From: Dehalococcoidia bacterium SM23_28_2
GTDB lineage: Bacteria; Chloroflexota; Dehalococcoidia; SM23-28-2
Length of the DNA stretch: 7,232 nucleotides
NCBI GenBank assembly: GCA_001303545.1
Contig: LJUA01000075.1
Location: forward strand, 1-7,232
Direction of reading: 5' to 3'
Part shown: positions 1-6,252 of the stretch, piece by piece
Position numbering within the stretch: position 1 is the stretch's first letter
Layout of the letters: the number at the start of each line of letters is the position of its first letter
The notes under the pieces: generated by a model
Database searches by the model: none
What the model was told of the DNA's origin: nothing
Seen by the model: the letters and a program-made list of their open reading frames with translations, nothing else
Made by a program: the position numbers and the translations under genes

Positions 1-668
1 AGGGCAAGACAGCGATGTTCGTCGCCGCCGACGGCCAGGTGCTGGGCGTCATCGCCGTGGCGGATACGGTCAAGGAGGGCGCTCAGGCGGCCATCGCCAG
101 CCTCAAGGCGATGGGCATGGAGGTGATCATGCTCACCGGCGACCATCGTCGCACGGCCGAGGCCATCGCCCGCCAGGTGGACGTCGACCGCGTGCTGGCG
201 GAGGTCCTGCCCGAGGACAAGGCCAACCAGGTGCGCGCGCTCCAGGGCGAGCGCAAGGTGGTGGCCATGGTCGGCGACGGCATCAACGACGCCCCCGCTC
301 TCGCCCAGGCCGACGTGGGCATCGCCATCGGCACCGGCACCGACGTGGCCATGGAGGCCGCCGACATCACCCTCATCCGCGGCGACCTGCGCGGCGTAGC
401 CACGGCCATCGCCCTCAGCAAGAAGACCATACAGATCATCCGGCAGAACCTGTTCTGGGCCTTCTTCTACAACGTGGCCCTCATTCCCATTGCGGCAGGC
501 ATTTTGTATCCTTTGTTCGTGAGGACGGGCGTGCCGGGCGGCCTGGAGCCTTTCTTCGGCGAGTTCGGTTTCTTGAACCCGATCCTGGCGGCGGCGGCCA
601 TGGCCTTCAGCTCGCTATCGGTGATGACCAATTCCCTCCGCCTGCGGCGGTTCAAGCCGGCAGCTTGA
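1..668 (+). CDS. copA: Cu(+)-type P1B ATPase, C-terminal part (5' end outside window)
   Basis: This is the C-terminal third of a heavy-metal transporting P-type ATPase that pumps metal, probably Cu(+), out of the cytoplasm using ATP. The frame is open from base 3, where codons for Gly-Lys-Thr-Ala precede the ATG at 15, so that ATG is internal and the gene continues upstream of the window. Visible elements in order are the MLTGD motif of the P domain (129-143), the Mg/phosphorylation-hinge motif GDGINDAP (273-296), then two membrane segments. The first carries the Tyr-Asn pair (468-473). The last carries Met-Ala-Phe-Ser-Ser (600-614) followed by Val-Met-Thr-Asn-Ser. YN plus MxxSS is the recognised Cu(+)-selective signature of the P1B-1 group. 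The end is normal, with a short basic tail after the last helix and a TGA stop. The N-terminal metal-binding domains and the CPC motif lie outside the window, so Cu over Ag is inferred. A CopZ-like gene lies downstream at 3501. Confidence 0.93.
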   Translation, partial: GKTAMFVAADGQVLGVIAVADTVKEGAQAAIASLKAMGMEVIMLTGDHRRTAEAIARQVDVDRVLAEVLPEDKANQVRALQGERKVVAMVGDGINDAPALAQADVGIAIGTGTDVAMEAADITLIRGDLRGVATAIALSKKTIQIIRQNLFWAFFYNVALIPIAAGILYPLFVRTGVPGGLEPFFGEFGFLNPILAAAAMAFSSLSVMTNSLRLRRFKPAA

Positions 669-680
669 ACCTGACTGGTG

Positions 681-686
681 AGGAGG
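681..686 (+). promoter_or_regulatory. Ribosome binding site of the methyltransferase gene
   Basis: AGGAGG lies 5 nt before the GTG at 692 and 11 nt before the ATG at 698. It argues against the upstream in-frame TTG at 665, which has no comparable site and overlaps the ATPase stop. It favours GTG 692, with ATG 698 as the alternative. Confidence 0.75.
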
Positions 687-691
687 CTACG

Positions 692-1327
692 GTGGGTATG
701 TCCCCGGAAACGAGCCAGGGGCAGGATTGGAAGCCGACCAGAGCGGCGCGGCATCGCTATGACCTGCAGGATGTCATCTTAGAGTTGGTGCCTGAGAGCT
801 GGAGGCGCCTCCTCTGGTCGAAAGTAGAGGGCGGTCGCGTCTTGGAGGTAGGCGTGGGAACAGGGATGAACATGGCCTACTATCCGCCCGAGGCGGCGGT
901 GGTGGCGGTAGACCCGAGCCCGAGCTTTCTGACTTGGGCTGCAAACAGGGCTCGCAAGAACGGAAAGCCGGTGGAGCTTGGTGTCATGGATGTCCGGCGA
1001 TTGGCCTTTGCCGATGACTCCTTCGACTACGCTGCCACCTCCTTCGTCTTTTGCTCGGTGCCCGATCCCATTGCTGGTCTGACAGAGGTGTGGCGAGTGC
1101 TCAAGCCGGGTGGCCGGTTTATCCTTCTGGAGCACGTTCGCCTGGGCAACCGTCTCCTTGGACGGCTCATGGACTTCTTGAACCCGCCCTGGCTGCGCCT
1201 GTCGGGGGACAACATCAACCGCGACACCGTGGCCAACGTGCAGAGGGCGGGCTTTCAGGTGGTGGCAGTCGACGGTTTCTTAGCTGGGTTGGTGAAGCTG
1301 ATCGAGGCGCGCAAGGGGAGCCAGTGA
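692..1327 (+). CDS. Class I SAM-dependent methyltransferase (UbiE/METTL7-like), substrate unknown
   Basis: This predicted soluble 211-residue methyltransferase transfers a methyl group from S-adenosylmethionine to an unidentified acceptor. The start is GTG 692 (ATG 698 would give 209 residues). The Rossmann fold is well marked. Motif I LEVGVGTGMN is at residues 51-60, and the acidic residue after strand 2 is Asp74 in AVDPS. Next come a Met-Asp pair before the DDSFDYA strand and a motif resembling the UbiE/Coq5 group (EVWRVLKPGGRF). The C-terminal part, with GDNINRDTVANVQRAGF, matches bacterial proteins usually annotated only as methyltransferase type 11 or as METTL7-like, so I do not assign ubiE or menG. 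It starts 23 nt after the ATPase stop and overlaps murT by 4 nt (GTGA), so it is probably co-translated with murT. Its base composition is a little less GC-rich than murT (38 of 60 at 841-900 against 44 of 60 at 2341-2400). That is weak evidence for a different origin. Confidence 0.88.
   Translation: MGMSPETSQGQDWKPTRAARHRYDLQDVILELVPESWRRLLWSKVEGGRVLEVGVGTGMNMAYYPPEAAVVAVDPSPSFLTWAANRARKNGKPVELGVMDVRRLAFADDSFDYAATSFVFCSVPDPIAGLTEVWRVLKPGGRFILLEHVRLGNRLLGRLMDFLNPPWLRLSGDNINRDTVANVQRAGFQVVAVDGFLAGLVKLIEARKGSQ
1313..1320 (+). promoter_or_regulatory. Ribosome binding site of murT
   Basis: AAGGGGAG lies within the 3' end of the methyltransferase gene just before the GTG at 1324. With the GTGA stop/start overlap, it supports translational coupling and rules for the GTG at 1324 over starts further upstream in the same frame. 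Confidence 0.6.
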
Positions 1328-2733
1328 GCGCGGTCTCAAGCCTGCGCACGGCAGCAGCAGTGACCACGGCCAAGGTGACGGCGGTCGTCAGCCGCCGCCT
1401 GGGGTTCGGCGGTGGCACTGCGCTCCCCGGCCTGGTAGCCGATGCCGTCTCCCCCGGGCTGGCCATTCGCCTGGCGGCCCGGCTGGGCCACGGCTCGGTG
1501 TTGATAACTGGCACCAACGGCAAGACCACCACCGCTCGCCTGGCCAGGAACATCGCTCAGGCGGCCGGCTACTGGCCCGTCCACAACCACAGTGGCTCCA
1601 ACCTCATGCGGGGGATCACCGCCTGCCTCGTCGAGGCCACGGATGCTCGGGGCCAGCTCACTCAGCCCGATCGACGCCTGGGCGTCTTCGAGGTGGACGA
1701 GGCGACGCTGCCGGAGGCCGCCGAAGCGCTCTCTCCTCGCGTCGTCGCCTTCACCAACCTCTTCCGCGACCAGCTCGACCGCTACGGCGAGGTGGACAGC
1801 GTAGCCGCTGTGTGGCGGCAAGCGCTGGCCACTCTCCCTTCTTCTATCACTGTCGTGCTCAACGCCGATGACCCCTCCGTGGCCGGCCTGGCCGATGCCT
1901 GCCGTGGGCCGGTCTTGTTCTACGCCGTGAGCGATGCCTCCTGCGCCGTGTACGAGATCGAGCACGCCGCCGATGCTCGCTGGTGCCCCGCCTGCGGCCG
2001 AGAGTACAGCTACAGCGCCGTGTTCTATGGCCACGTGGGCCACTGGGTCTGCCCCGGCTGTGGCAGGGCGCGGCCCGCTGCCGATGTCCAGGCTATTAAG
2101 GTGGAGCAGAGTCCTGACCATCCCCTGCGCCTGGCTCTATCCACTCCTTCCGGTGAGATCGACCTGTCGCTGCCCCTCATCGGCCTGTACAACGCCTACA
2201 ATGCCCTGGCGGCGGTCGGCGTCGGCCTTGCCCTGGGCGTGCCTGCGGACGCCATCCGGACGGGCGCCGCCTCCTTCACCGCCGCCTTCGGTCGCCAGGA
2301 GAGGATGACCGTCCGCGGCCGCGAGGTGCAGACCATCCTGGCCAAGAACCCCGCCGGCCTCAACCAGGTGCTGCGGGCGATCAGCGCCGAGGAGGGGACC
2401 AAGAACCTCCTCTTCCTGCTCAACGATGACATCGCCGACGGGCGGGATATCTCCTGGATCTGGGATGTGGACTTCGAGATGCTGGCCGGCCAGGCGACGC
2501 TCGTCCTGGCTTCCGGCCGCCGAGCCGCCGACATGGCTCTCCGCCTGAAGTACGCCGACATCGGCGCCCATCCGGTCATCGAGGAGGATACGGAGAGCGC
2601 CTTGGAGATGGCCCTGGCGCTGACGCCGGAGGGTGAACGCCTGTACGTTGTTCCCACCTATACCGCCATGCTCAAGGTGCGCAAGCTGCTCGCCCGCTGG
2701 GGCAGGCGACCGCCCTTCTGGGAGGAGGACTGA
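1324..2733 (+). CDS. murT: Lipid II isoglutaminyl synthase, Mur ligase-like subunit MurT
   Basis: MurT is the ATP-dependent ligase subunit of the MurT/GatD complex. The complex amidates the alpha-carboxyl of D-glutamate in the lipid II stem peptide to D-isoglutamine at the cytoplasmic membrane face, using ammonia released by GatD. From GTG 1324 the protein has 469 residues, slightly longer than typical members. The Mur ligase P-loop ITGTNGKTTT is at residues 61-70, with Lys67 contacting ATP. A four-cysteine zinc ribbon (CPACG at 221-225, CPGCG at 243-247) is inserted in the central domain, as in characterised MurT proteins. The C-terminal DUF1727 domain holds AKNPAGLNQVL and an Asp-rich segment, DDIADGRDISWIWD (368-381). 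Family knowledge places the Asp that completes the GatD catalytic triad in this region; the exact residue cannot be fixed without alignment. The frame is open back to 1051, but that extension lies inside the methyltransferase gene and is rejected. GatD follows after 4 nt. Confidence 0.95.
   Translation: MSAVSSLRTAAAVTTAKVTAVVSRRLGFGGGTALPGLVADAVSPGLAIRLAARLGHGSVLITGTNGKTTTARLARNIAQAAGYWPVHNHSGSNLMRGITACLVEATDARGQLTQPDRRLGVFEVDEATLPEAAEALSPRVVAFTNLFRDQLDRYGEVDSVAAVWRQALATLPSSITVVLNADDPSVAGLADACRGPVLFYAVSDASCAVYEIEHAADARWCPACGREYSYSAVFYGHVGHWVCPGCGRARPAADVQAIKVEQSPDHPLRLALSTPSGEIDLSLPLIGLYNAYNALAAVGVGLALGVPADAIRTGAASFTAAFGRQERMTVRGREVQTILAKNPAGLNQVLRAISAEEGTKNLLFLLNDDIADGRDISWIWDVDFEMLAGQATLVLASGRRAADMALRLKYADIGAHPVIEEDTESALEMALALTPEGERLYVVPTYTAMLKVRKLLARWGRRPPFWEED
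2721..2728 (+). promoter_or_regulatory. Ribosome binding site of gatD
   Basis: GGAGGAGG in the last codons of murT lies 9 nt before the GTG at 2738. It decides the gatD start, because the frame is open back to 2633 inside murT. Confidence 0.75.
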
Positions 2734-2737
2734 GGCG

Positions 2738-3496
2738 GTGGAAGCTGACCTGCGCCTGGCTCACCTCTACCCCAAGCTGATGAACCTCTACGGCGACCGC
2801 GGCAACATCCTCTGCCTCCGCCGCCGCTGTCAGCAGCGGGGCATCGCGCTGACGGTGGACGAGCTGGAGCTGGGCGACACGCTCGATCCGAATGCCTACG
2901 ACCTGATATTCATGGGAGGCGCTCAGGACCGCGAGCAGCGGCGAGTGGCGGAAGACCTCCTGGAGACCAAGGCGGAGGCGCTGCACCAGGCGGTGGCCGA
3001 GGGGGTCGTGCTCCTGGCTGTTTGCGGCGGCTATCAGCTCCTGGGCCGCTACTATCGCCCTGCCGCCGGCGAGGAGCTGGCGGGCGTGGGCATCTTCGAC
3101 GCCTGGACGGAGCATCCCGGTGCGGACGTCAAACGGTTCATCGGCAACGTGGTTGTGCGCTGGCAGGGCGGAACGCTGGTCGGCTTCGAGAACCACGGCG
3201 GCCGCACCTACCTGGAGCCCGGCGCTCGGCCTCTGGCGACGGTTATCAGCGGCTTCGGCAACAACGGCCGTGACGGTAGCGAAGGAGCGATGCAGGGGGA
3301 GAACGCCTTCGGCACCTACCTGCACGGCTCGCTCTTGCCGAAGAACCCTCGATTCGCCGATCATCTCATCGCCCAGGCTCTCAAGCGCAGGCACAGCGAG
3401 GTCGCGCTGTCGCCGCTGGACGATGCCCTGGAGGAGCGGGCGCACGCTGAGGCGGTTGGCCTGGCGAAGAAGAAACTGGGTTTCCTGAGGAGGTGA
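2738..3496 (+). CDS. gatD: Lipid II isoglutaminyl synthase, glutamine amidotransferase subunit GatD
   Basis: GatD hydrolyses glutamine and passes ammonia to MurT for amidation of D-Glu in lipid II. From GTG 2738 it has 252 residues, the usual family size. The N-terminal LYPKLMNLYGDRGNILCL stretch is typical of the CobB/CobQ-like class I amidotransferases of this family. The nucleophile is Cys96 in AVCGGYQLLG (the nucleophilic elbow). The catalytic His is His196 in TYLHGSLLPKNP. The third triad member is expected from MurT, which fits the adjacent gene pair. Arg133 in DVKRFIGN is a candidate for the Arg that contributes to glutamine binding in the S. aureus enzyme, though this is an unaligned guess. 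All key residues are present, so the pair looks functional. The CobQ-like fold is shared with cobyric acid synthase, but the small size and the murT neighbour settle the assignment. Stop at 3494-3496; the HMA gene starts 4 nt later. Confidence 0.95.
   Translation: MEADLRLAHLYPKLMNLYGDRGNILCLRRRCQQRGIALTVDELELGDTLDPNAYDLIFMGGAQDREQRRVAEDLLETKAEALHQAVAEGVVLLAVCGGYQLLGRYYRPAAGEELAGVGIFDAWTEHPGADVKRFIGNVVVRWQGGTLVGFENHGGRTYLEPGARPLATVISGFGNNGRDGSEGAMQGENAFGTYLHGSLLPKNPRFADHLIAQALKRRHSEVALSPLDDALEERAHAEAVGLAKKKLGFLRR
3487..3493 (+). promoter_or_regulatory. Ribosome binding site of the HMA chaperone gene
   Basis: GAGGAGG within the last codons of gatD lies 7 nt before the GTG at 3501. This is near-ideal spacing and supports a real, well-translated small gene. 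Confidence 0.75.
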
Positions 3497-3500
3497 GGTT

Positions 3501-3710
3501 GTGGAGGAGGTAACTTTGACGGCCCCCGATATCTCCTGCAATCATTGTATCGCGGCCATCCGCGTGGCCCTGTCCAGGCTACAGGGGGTGCAGTTTCTCG
3601 ACGGCAACCCTCAAGCCAAACAGGTGAGAATTCGGTATGATCCCTCTGTGGTGGACCTGACGACCATCGAGAAGACTATGGAGGAGGAAGGCTATCCGCT
3701 TGCTGGGTAA
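3501..3710 (+). CDS. Heavy-metal-associated (HMA) domain protein, CopZ-like metallochaperone
   Basis: This single 69-residue HMA domain starts at GTG 3501. It probably binds Cu(+) in the cytoplasm and hands it to a P1B ATPase. The metal site is Cys13-Asn-His-Cys16 in PDISCNHC. Residue 11, usually Met in the MxCxxC consensus, is Ile, and the His between the cysteines resembles the CxHC form seen in CopZ-type chaperones. The rest follows the ferredoxin-like fold: helix 1 from about residue 15, strand around VQFLDGNP, strand KQVRIRYDP, and helix 2 TTIEKTMEEEGYPLAG, a very typical HMA ending. The natural partner is the ATPase at 1-668, but the two genes are separated by a methyltransferase, murT and gatD. 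Its GC is lower than its neighbours (32 of 60 at 3601-3660). The 3' end overlaps the M23 gene by 11 nt and contains that gene's ribosome binding site. Cu specificity is inferred; other soft metals are possible. Confidence 0.9.
   Translation: MEEVTLTAPDISCNHCIAAIRVALSRLQGVQFLDGNPQAKQVRIRYDPSVVDLTTIEKTMEEEGYPLAG
3680..3691 (+). promoter_or_regulatory. Ribosome binding site of the M23 peptidase gene, inside the HMA gene
   Basis: A purine run, GGAGGAGGAAGG, lies 8 nt before the TTG at 3700. It doubles as the Glu-Glu-Glu-Gly codons of the HMA protein. It supports TTG 3700 over the in-frame GTG at 3730, which would remove the basic N-terminus of the signal segment. Confidence 0.6.
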
Positions 3711-4467
3711 CCTGGCTCGTGTCGGCCTGGTGGCGCTGGCGGCGGCAGCGGCCGTCGTCCTGGGGGTGATCTGCACTTCGTCGTCGTCCGAGGAGGACGA
3801 CAAGGAGATCAGCATCATCGTCCCCAAGGTGAGCCCGACTACTGAGACCAGTCCCTTGCCGTCTCCCACCGTTGGGCCTACAGAGCCTCCCGTTCTGGAG
3901 GCCGTCATTCATGGCTTCCAGTTCCCTATCGCGGGGGCCTGCCTTCCCGATAGGGATGACCTCATGCCCAACGCCCCTCGCGAGTATCGCCTGGGCATTC
4001 ACGAAGGTATCGATTTCTACGATGGCCACAACTGTGTGCCCATCGAGCGGGGGGCGCCGGTGCTCGCTGCCAAGACGGGGGTGGTCATCCGCGCCGACCA
4101 CGACTATCAGGACATCACCCTTGAGGAGATGGATGCCTTGCTGGCTCGCACCTTCGAGCAGGGCTACACTGATCCGGAGGGTCTCGATCGCCTGCGCGGT
4201 CGGCAGGTGTGGCTCGACCACGGCGACGGCATTGCAACCCGCTATGCCCACTTGCTGGACGTAGAGCAGGGGATTGAAGTGGGCATGGTGGTGGAGGTAG
4301 GACAGGTCGTGGGCTATGTGGGCAACTCCGGAACGCCGGAGGGGGTCACCGACCCCAACATCGAGAACCATCTGCACTTCGAGATCCGGGTAGGTGATGG
4401 CTATCTGGGCGAGGGCCTCTCTGCCGCTCAGACCCGGCGCCTCTGCGAGCGGGCATTCTCCCCCTAG
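3700..4467 (+). CDS. M23-family (LytM-type) zinc metallopeptidase, secreted or membrane-anchored
   Basis: This predicted peptidoglycan endopeptidase acts outside the membrane. From TTG 3700 it has 255 residues. An N-terminal signal/anchor comprises Arg7 and a hydrophobic core at about 8-24. A Ser/acidic stretch and a Thr/Pro-rich linker (about 42-64) follow, then the M23 domain from about residue 73. The zinc ligands are His101 and Asp105 (HEGID) and His226 of the HLH motif (224-226). His184 in TRYAHLL is the usual additional active-site His. All are present, so it should be active. Between two core strands there is an extra, probably helical segment at about 135-168. Cys81 and Cys112 flank the first metal motif and could form a disulfide. 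Cys25 follows the hydrophobic core, but residues 22-24 (Gly-Val-Ile) do not match a classical lipobox, so lipoprotein status is doubtful despite lgt nearby. The target bond is unknown. Neighbouring murT/gatD points to amidated peptidoglycan as substrate, which is inference. Confidence 0.9.
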   Translation: MLGNLARVGLVALAAAAAVVLGVICTSSSSEEDDKEISIIVPKVSPTTETSPLPSPTVGPTEPPVLEAVIHGFQFPIAGACLPDRDDLMPNAPREYRLGIHEGIDFYDGHNCVPIERGAPVLAAKTGVVIRADHDYQDITLEEMDALLARTFEQGYTDPEGLDRLRGRQVWLDHGDGIATRYAHLLDVEQGIEVGMVVEVGQVVGYVGNSGTPEGVTDPNIENHLHFEIRVGDGYLGEGLSAAQTRRLCERAFSP

Positions 4468-4476
4468 GCGTCCCCA

Positions 4477-6252
4477 ATGACCGATAGGGTTCCCCGTCCG
4501 GGCCCCTGGAACCCCTTGCCGGCGGTCTGGCGCCTCCTCACCAACGTGCGCTGGGCCATCGTCCTCATTGCCTTCCTGGCCGTGGTTGGATTGCTGGGGG
4601 TGCTCTTGCCCCAGATCCCCGACGGTGTCCGTGGCGATTCGGAGGCGGTATCCGTCTGGCTGGATGCCCAGCGGGAGAAGTACGGCATCCTGACCGATGT
4701 CATACATCGCCTGGGCCTGTTCGATGTCTTCCACGCTCGCTGGTTCGCCGTCAGCCTGGGTTTGCTGGTGGCCTCCATTATCGCCTGCACGCTCAATCGT
4801 GTCCCGTCCAGTTGGCGCTCGCTTCGCCGGCCCCAGACGCGCCTGCCCGACACGTACTTCGAGCGGGCTCAGCAGCGGCTCTCCTTCACCACCCCCGCCG
4901 ATGCGAGTGCGCTGGAGGCCGTGTTACGGCGGCATCGCTATCGGGTCGAACGCCTCGAGGAGGGGCAGGCGGTCTACCTCTTCGCCGATCGCTTCAGTTG
5001 GGCACAGGTGGGTAGTTTCCTGACCCACCTGGCCCTTGTTCTGTTCATCGTCGCCGCTATAGTCAGCGAGCTCACCGGCTTCTCGCAGACCCTGTTCCTC
5101 GCCGAGGGCACAAGCGCCTCTGTGAACTCTTCTGGAGATGCCGATCAGATGCGGGTAGAAGTCATCGACGCCGTAGGGTACTTCAGCGAGCAGGGCCAGC
5201 CGCTGGACTACCGCACGGAGATGGCCATCCTCCAGGAGGGCCGGGAGGTCAAGCACTGCACTGCCAGCGTCAACGGCCCCTGCACCTACGAGGGCTATCG
5301 CTTTCATCAGGCCGCTTACTTCGGCTTCGGCGCTGAGCTTCAGGTGCGTGATCTACCTACCGGAAGTGTGGTATACAGGGAACTGCTTGCCCTCGCTGAT
5401 ACCATGCCCGGCCCGCACGTGGCGATCCGCGACGGCGACGGCCGGCTCCTTCTGGAGGAGATGCTGGTGCTCACCAACCTAGTCGAATCGGCCTACGGGA
5501 CGACGGTGGCCATCCCCAGCGATGGTCGCCGGATCTGGATCGGGGCGAAGCCCGATTCGGCGGGGGACGACTGGCAGTTGGTGGTGTTCGAGCTGGGCGA
5601 CAACCCCGATCCCGTTCGCCTGGCCCTTGCTGTCGGCGAGAAAGGGCGCGCCGGCGGGCTGGAGTTCGAGTTCCTCTCCCTGAGCCGCCTGCCCGCTACC
5701 TTCGAGCAGGGATTCCCCCTGCCGTCGACGACGGACGGCGGCTCTGCCACGGGGACGGTACTCCTCCAGATGGAGAACGCTGGCTATGGCTCCCTGGGGG
5801 GAGGAGGTGCCCATCATAGCCAATACTACAGCGACTGCCGCTGCCACGAGGTGGGGGAGGCGGTGTCAGCGCCATCGACGGTGGACGGCCCGCCTACTCT
5901 GCTTATCAGCGGCGTGGGCTCCGACGTGCTGGCTCTCGTGCCCGGCGAGAGCAGCGTTGTAGGCGACTATCAGTACACCTTCCTGGGGCAGCGGGAGTTC
6001 GCCGGCATCGAGGTCAAGCGCGACCAGAGCGATAACCTGATCTGGGCGGGCGCTGGCTTCCTTCTCCTGGGCCTTGGCATCACCTTCTACGTGCCCAGAC
6101 GGCGACTTTGGGCTAAGATAACAGGCGATCGCACCTATCTGGCGGGCGTGGCTGGTCACCTGGCCAACTTCCGCCGCGAGATGGCCAAGCTGGGAGCAGA
6201 GGCCGGCTCCCCCGACGCCTTGAAAGAGGAGACGCAGGATGGAAGCTCTTAA
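4477..6252 (+). CDS. resB: Cytochrome c biogenesis protein ResB/Ccs1 (system II)
   Basis: ResB and ResC/CcsA form the system II machinery that moves haem across the membrane and attaches it to apocytochrome c. This 591-residue protein shows the ResB plan. TM1 is at about 26-44 and TM2 at about 89-106. TM3 is at about 179-201 and holds His184. A large extracytoplasmic domain (about 202-519) comes next, then TM4 (about 521-539) with the family-like ending ITFYVPRRRLWAKI. In the large domain, NGPCTYEGYRFHQAAYFG (266-283) matches the conserved ResB segment usually written N-P-L-x-Y-x-G-Y-x-F-Y-Q. Unusual points are Cys261 and Cys269 near that segment, and a Gly-rich stretch with His446, His447, Cys454, Cys456 and His457. 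No ResC/CcsA or CcdA gene is present in the window. ATG 4477 begins 9 nt after the M23 stop. I see no Shine-Dalgarno site before it, so translation may depend on reinitiation after the peptidase gene. It overlaps lgt by 14 nt. Confidence 0.9.
   Translation: MTDRVPRPGPWNPLPAVWRLLTNVRWAIVLIAFLAVVGLLGVLLPQIPDGVRGDSEAVSVWLDAQREKYGILTDVIHRLGLFDVFHARWFAVSLGLLVASIIACTLNRVPSSWRSLRRPQTRLPDTYFERAQQRLSFTTPADASALEAVLRRHRYRVERLEEGQAVYLFADRFSWAQVGSFLTHLALVLFIVAAIVSELTGFSQTLFLAEGTSASVNSSGDADQMRVEVIDAVGYFSEQGQPLDYRTEMAILQEGREVKHCTASVNGPCTYEGYRFHQAAYFGFGAELQVRDLPTGSVVYRELLALADTMPGPHVAIRDGDGRLLLEEMLVLTNLVESAYGTTVAIPSDGRRIWIGAKPDSAGDDWQLVVFELGDNPDPVRLALAVGEKGRAGGLEFEFLSLSRLPATFEQGFPLPSTTDGGSATGTVLLQMENAGYGSLGGGGAHHSQYYSDCRCHEVGEAVSAPSTVDGPPTLLISGVGSDVLALVPGESSVVGDYQYTFLGQREFAGIEVKRDQSDNLIWAGAGFLLLGLGITFYVPRRRLWAKITGDRTYLAGVAGHLANFRREMAKLGAEAGSPDALKEETQDGSS
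6226..6231 (+). promoter_or_regulatory. Ribosome binding site of lgt
   Basis: GAGGAG inside the 3' end of resB lies 7 nt before the ATG at 6239. It fixes the lgt start within the resB gene and implies coupled translation. Confidence 0.7.

Noticed and set aside
15..17. ATG at 15 as a true start of a short ATPase gene
   Set aside because: The frame is open to the window edge, and the codons before it fit the family sequence, so the gene is cut by the window rather than truncated.
1051..1323. Upstream extension of the murT frame by 91 codons
   Set aside because: It would overlap most of the C-terminal half of the methyltransferase gene. The GTG at 1324 has a ribosome binding site and gives the expected MurT N-terminus.
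1336..2121. - strand open frame of 261 codons opposite murT
   Set aside because: Antisense to the MurT P-loop and zinc-ribbon coding region, with low-complexity Ala/Gly/Val composition and no motif.
2633..2737. Upstream extension of the gatD frame into murT
   Set aside because: The sequence before GTG 2738 does not resemble GatD. GGAGGAGG at 2721-2728 is correctly placed for GTG 2738.
2672..3541. - strand open frame of 289 codons opposite gatD
   Set aside because: Runs across the murT/gatD and gatD/HMA junctions, and gatD on the + strand keeps its catalytic residues. It is a shadow frame.
3676..4734. Long - strand open frame of 352 codons opposite the HMA, M23 and resB genes
   Set aside because: It lies antisense to three genes with clear family motifs, spans their boundaries, and its translation shows no recognisable domain. 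High GC produces such shadow frames.
5836..5850. Cys-Arg-Cys-His in ResB as a covalent haem-attachment motif
   Set aside because: Covalent c-type attachment needs CxxCH. Here only one residue separates the cysteines, so it is better treated as a possible metal or redox site.
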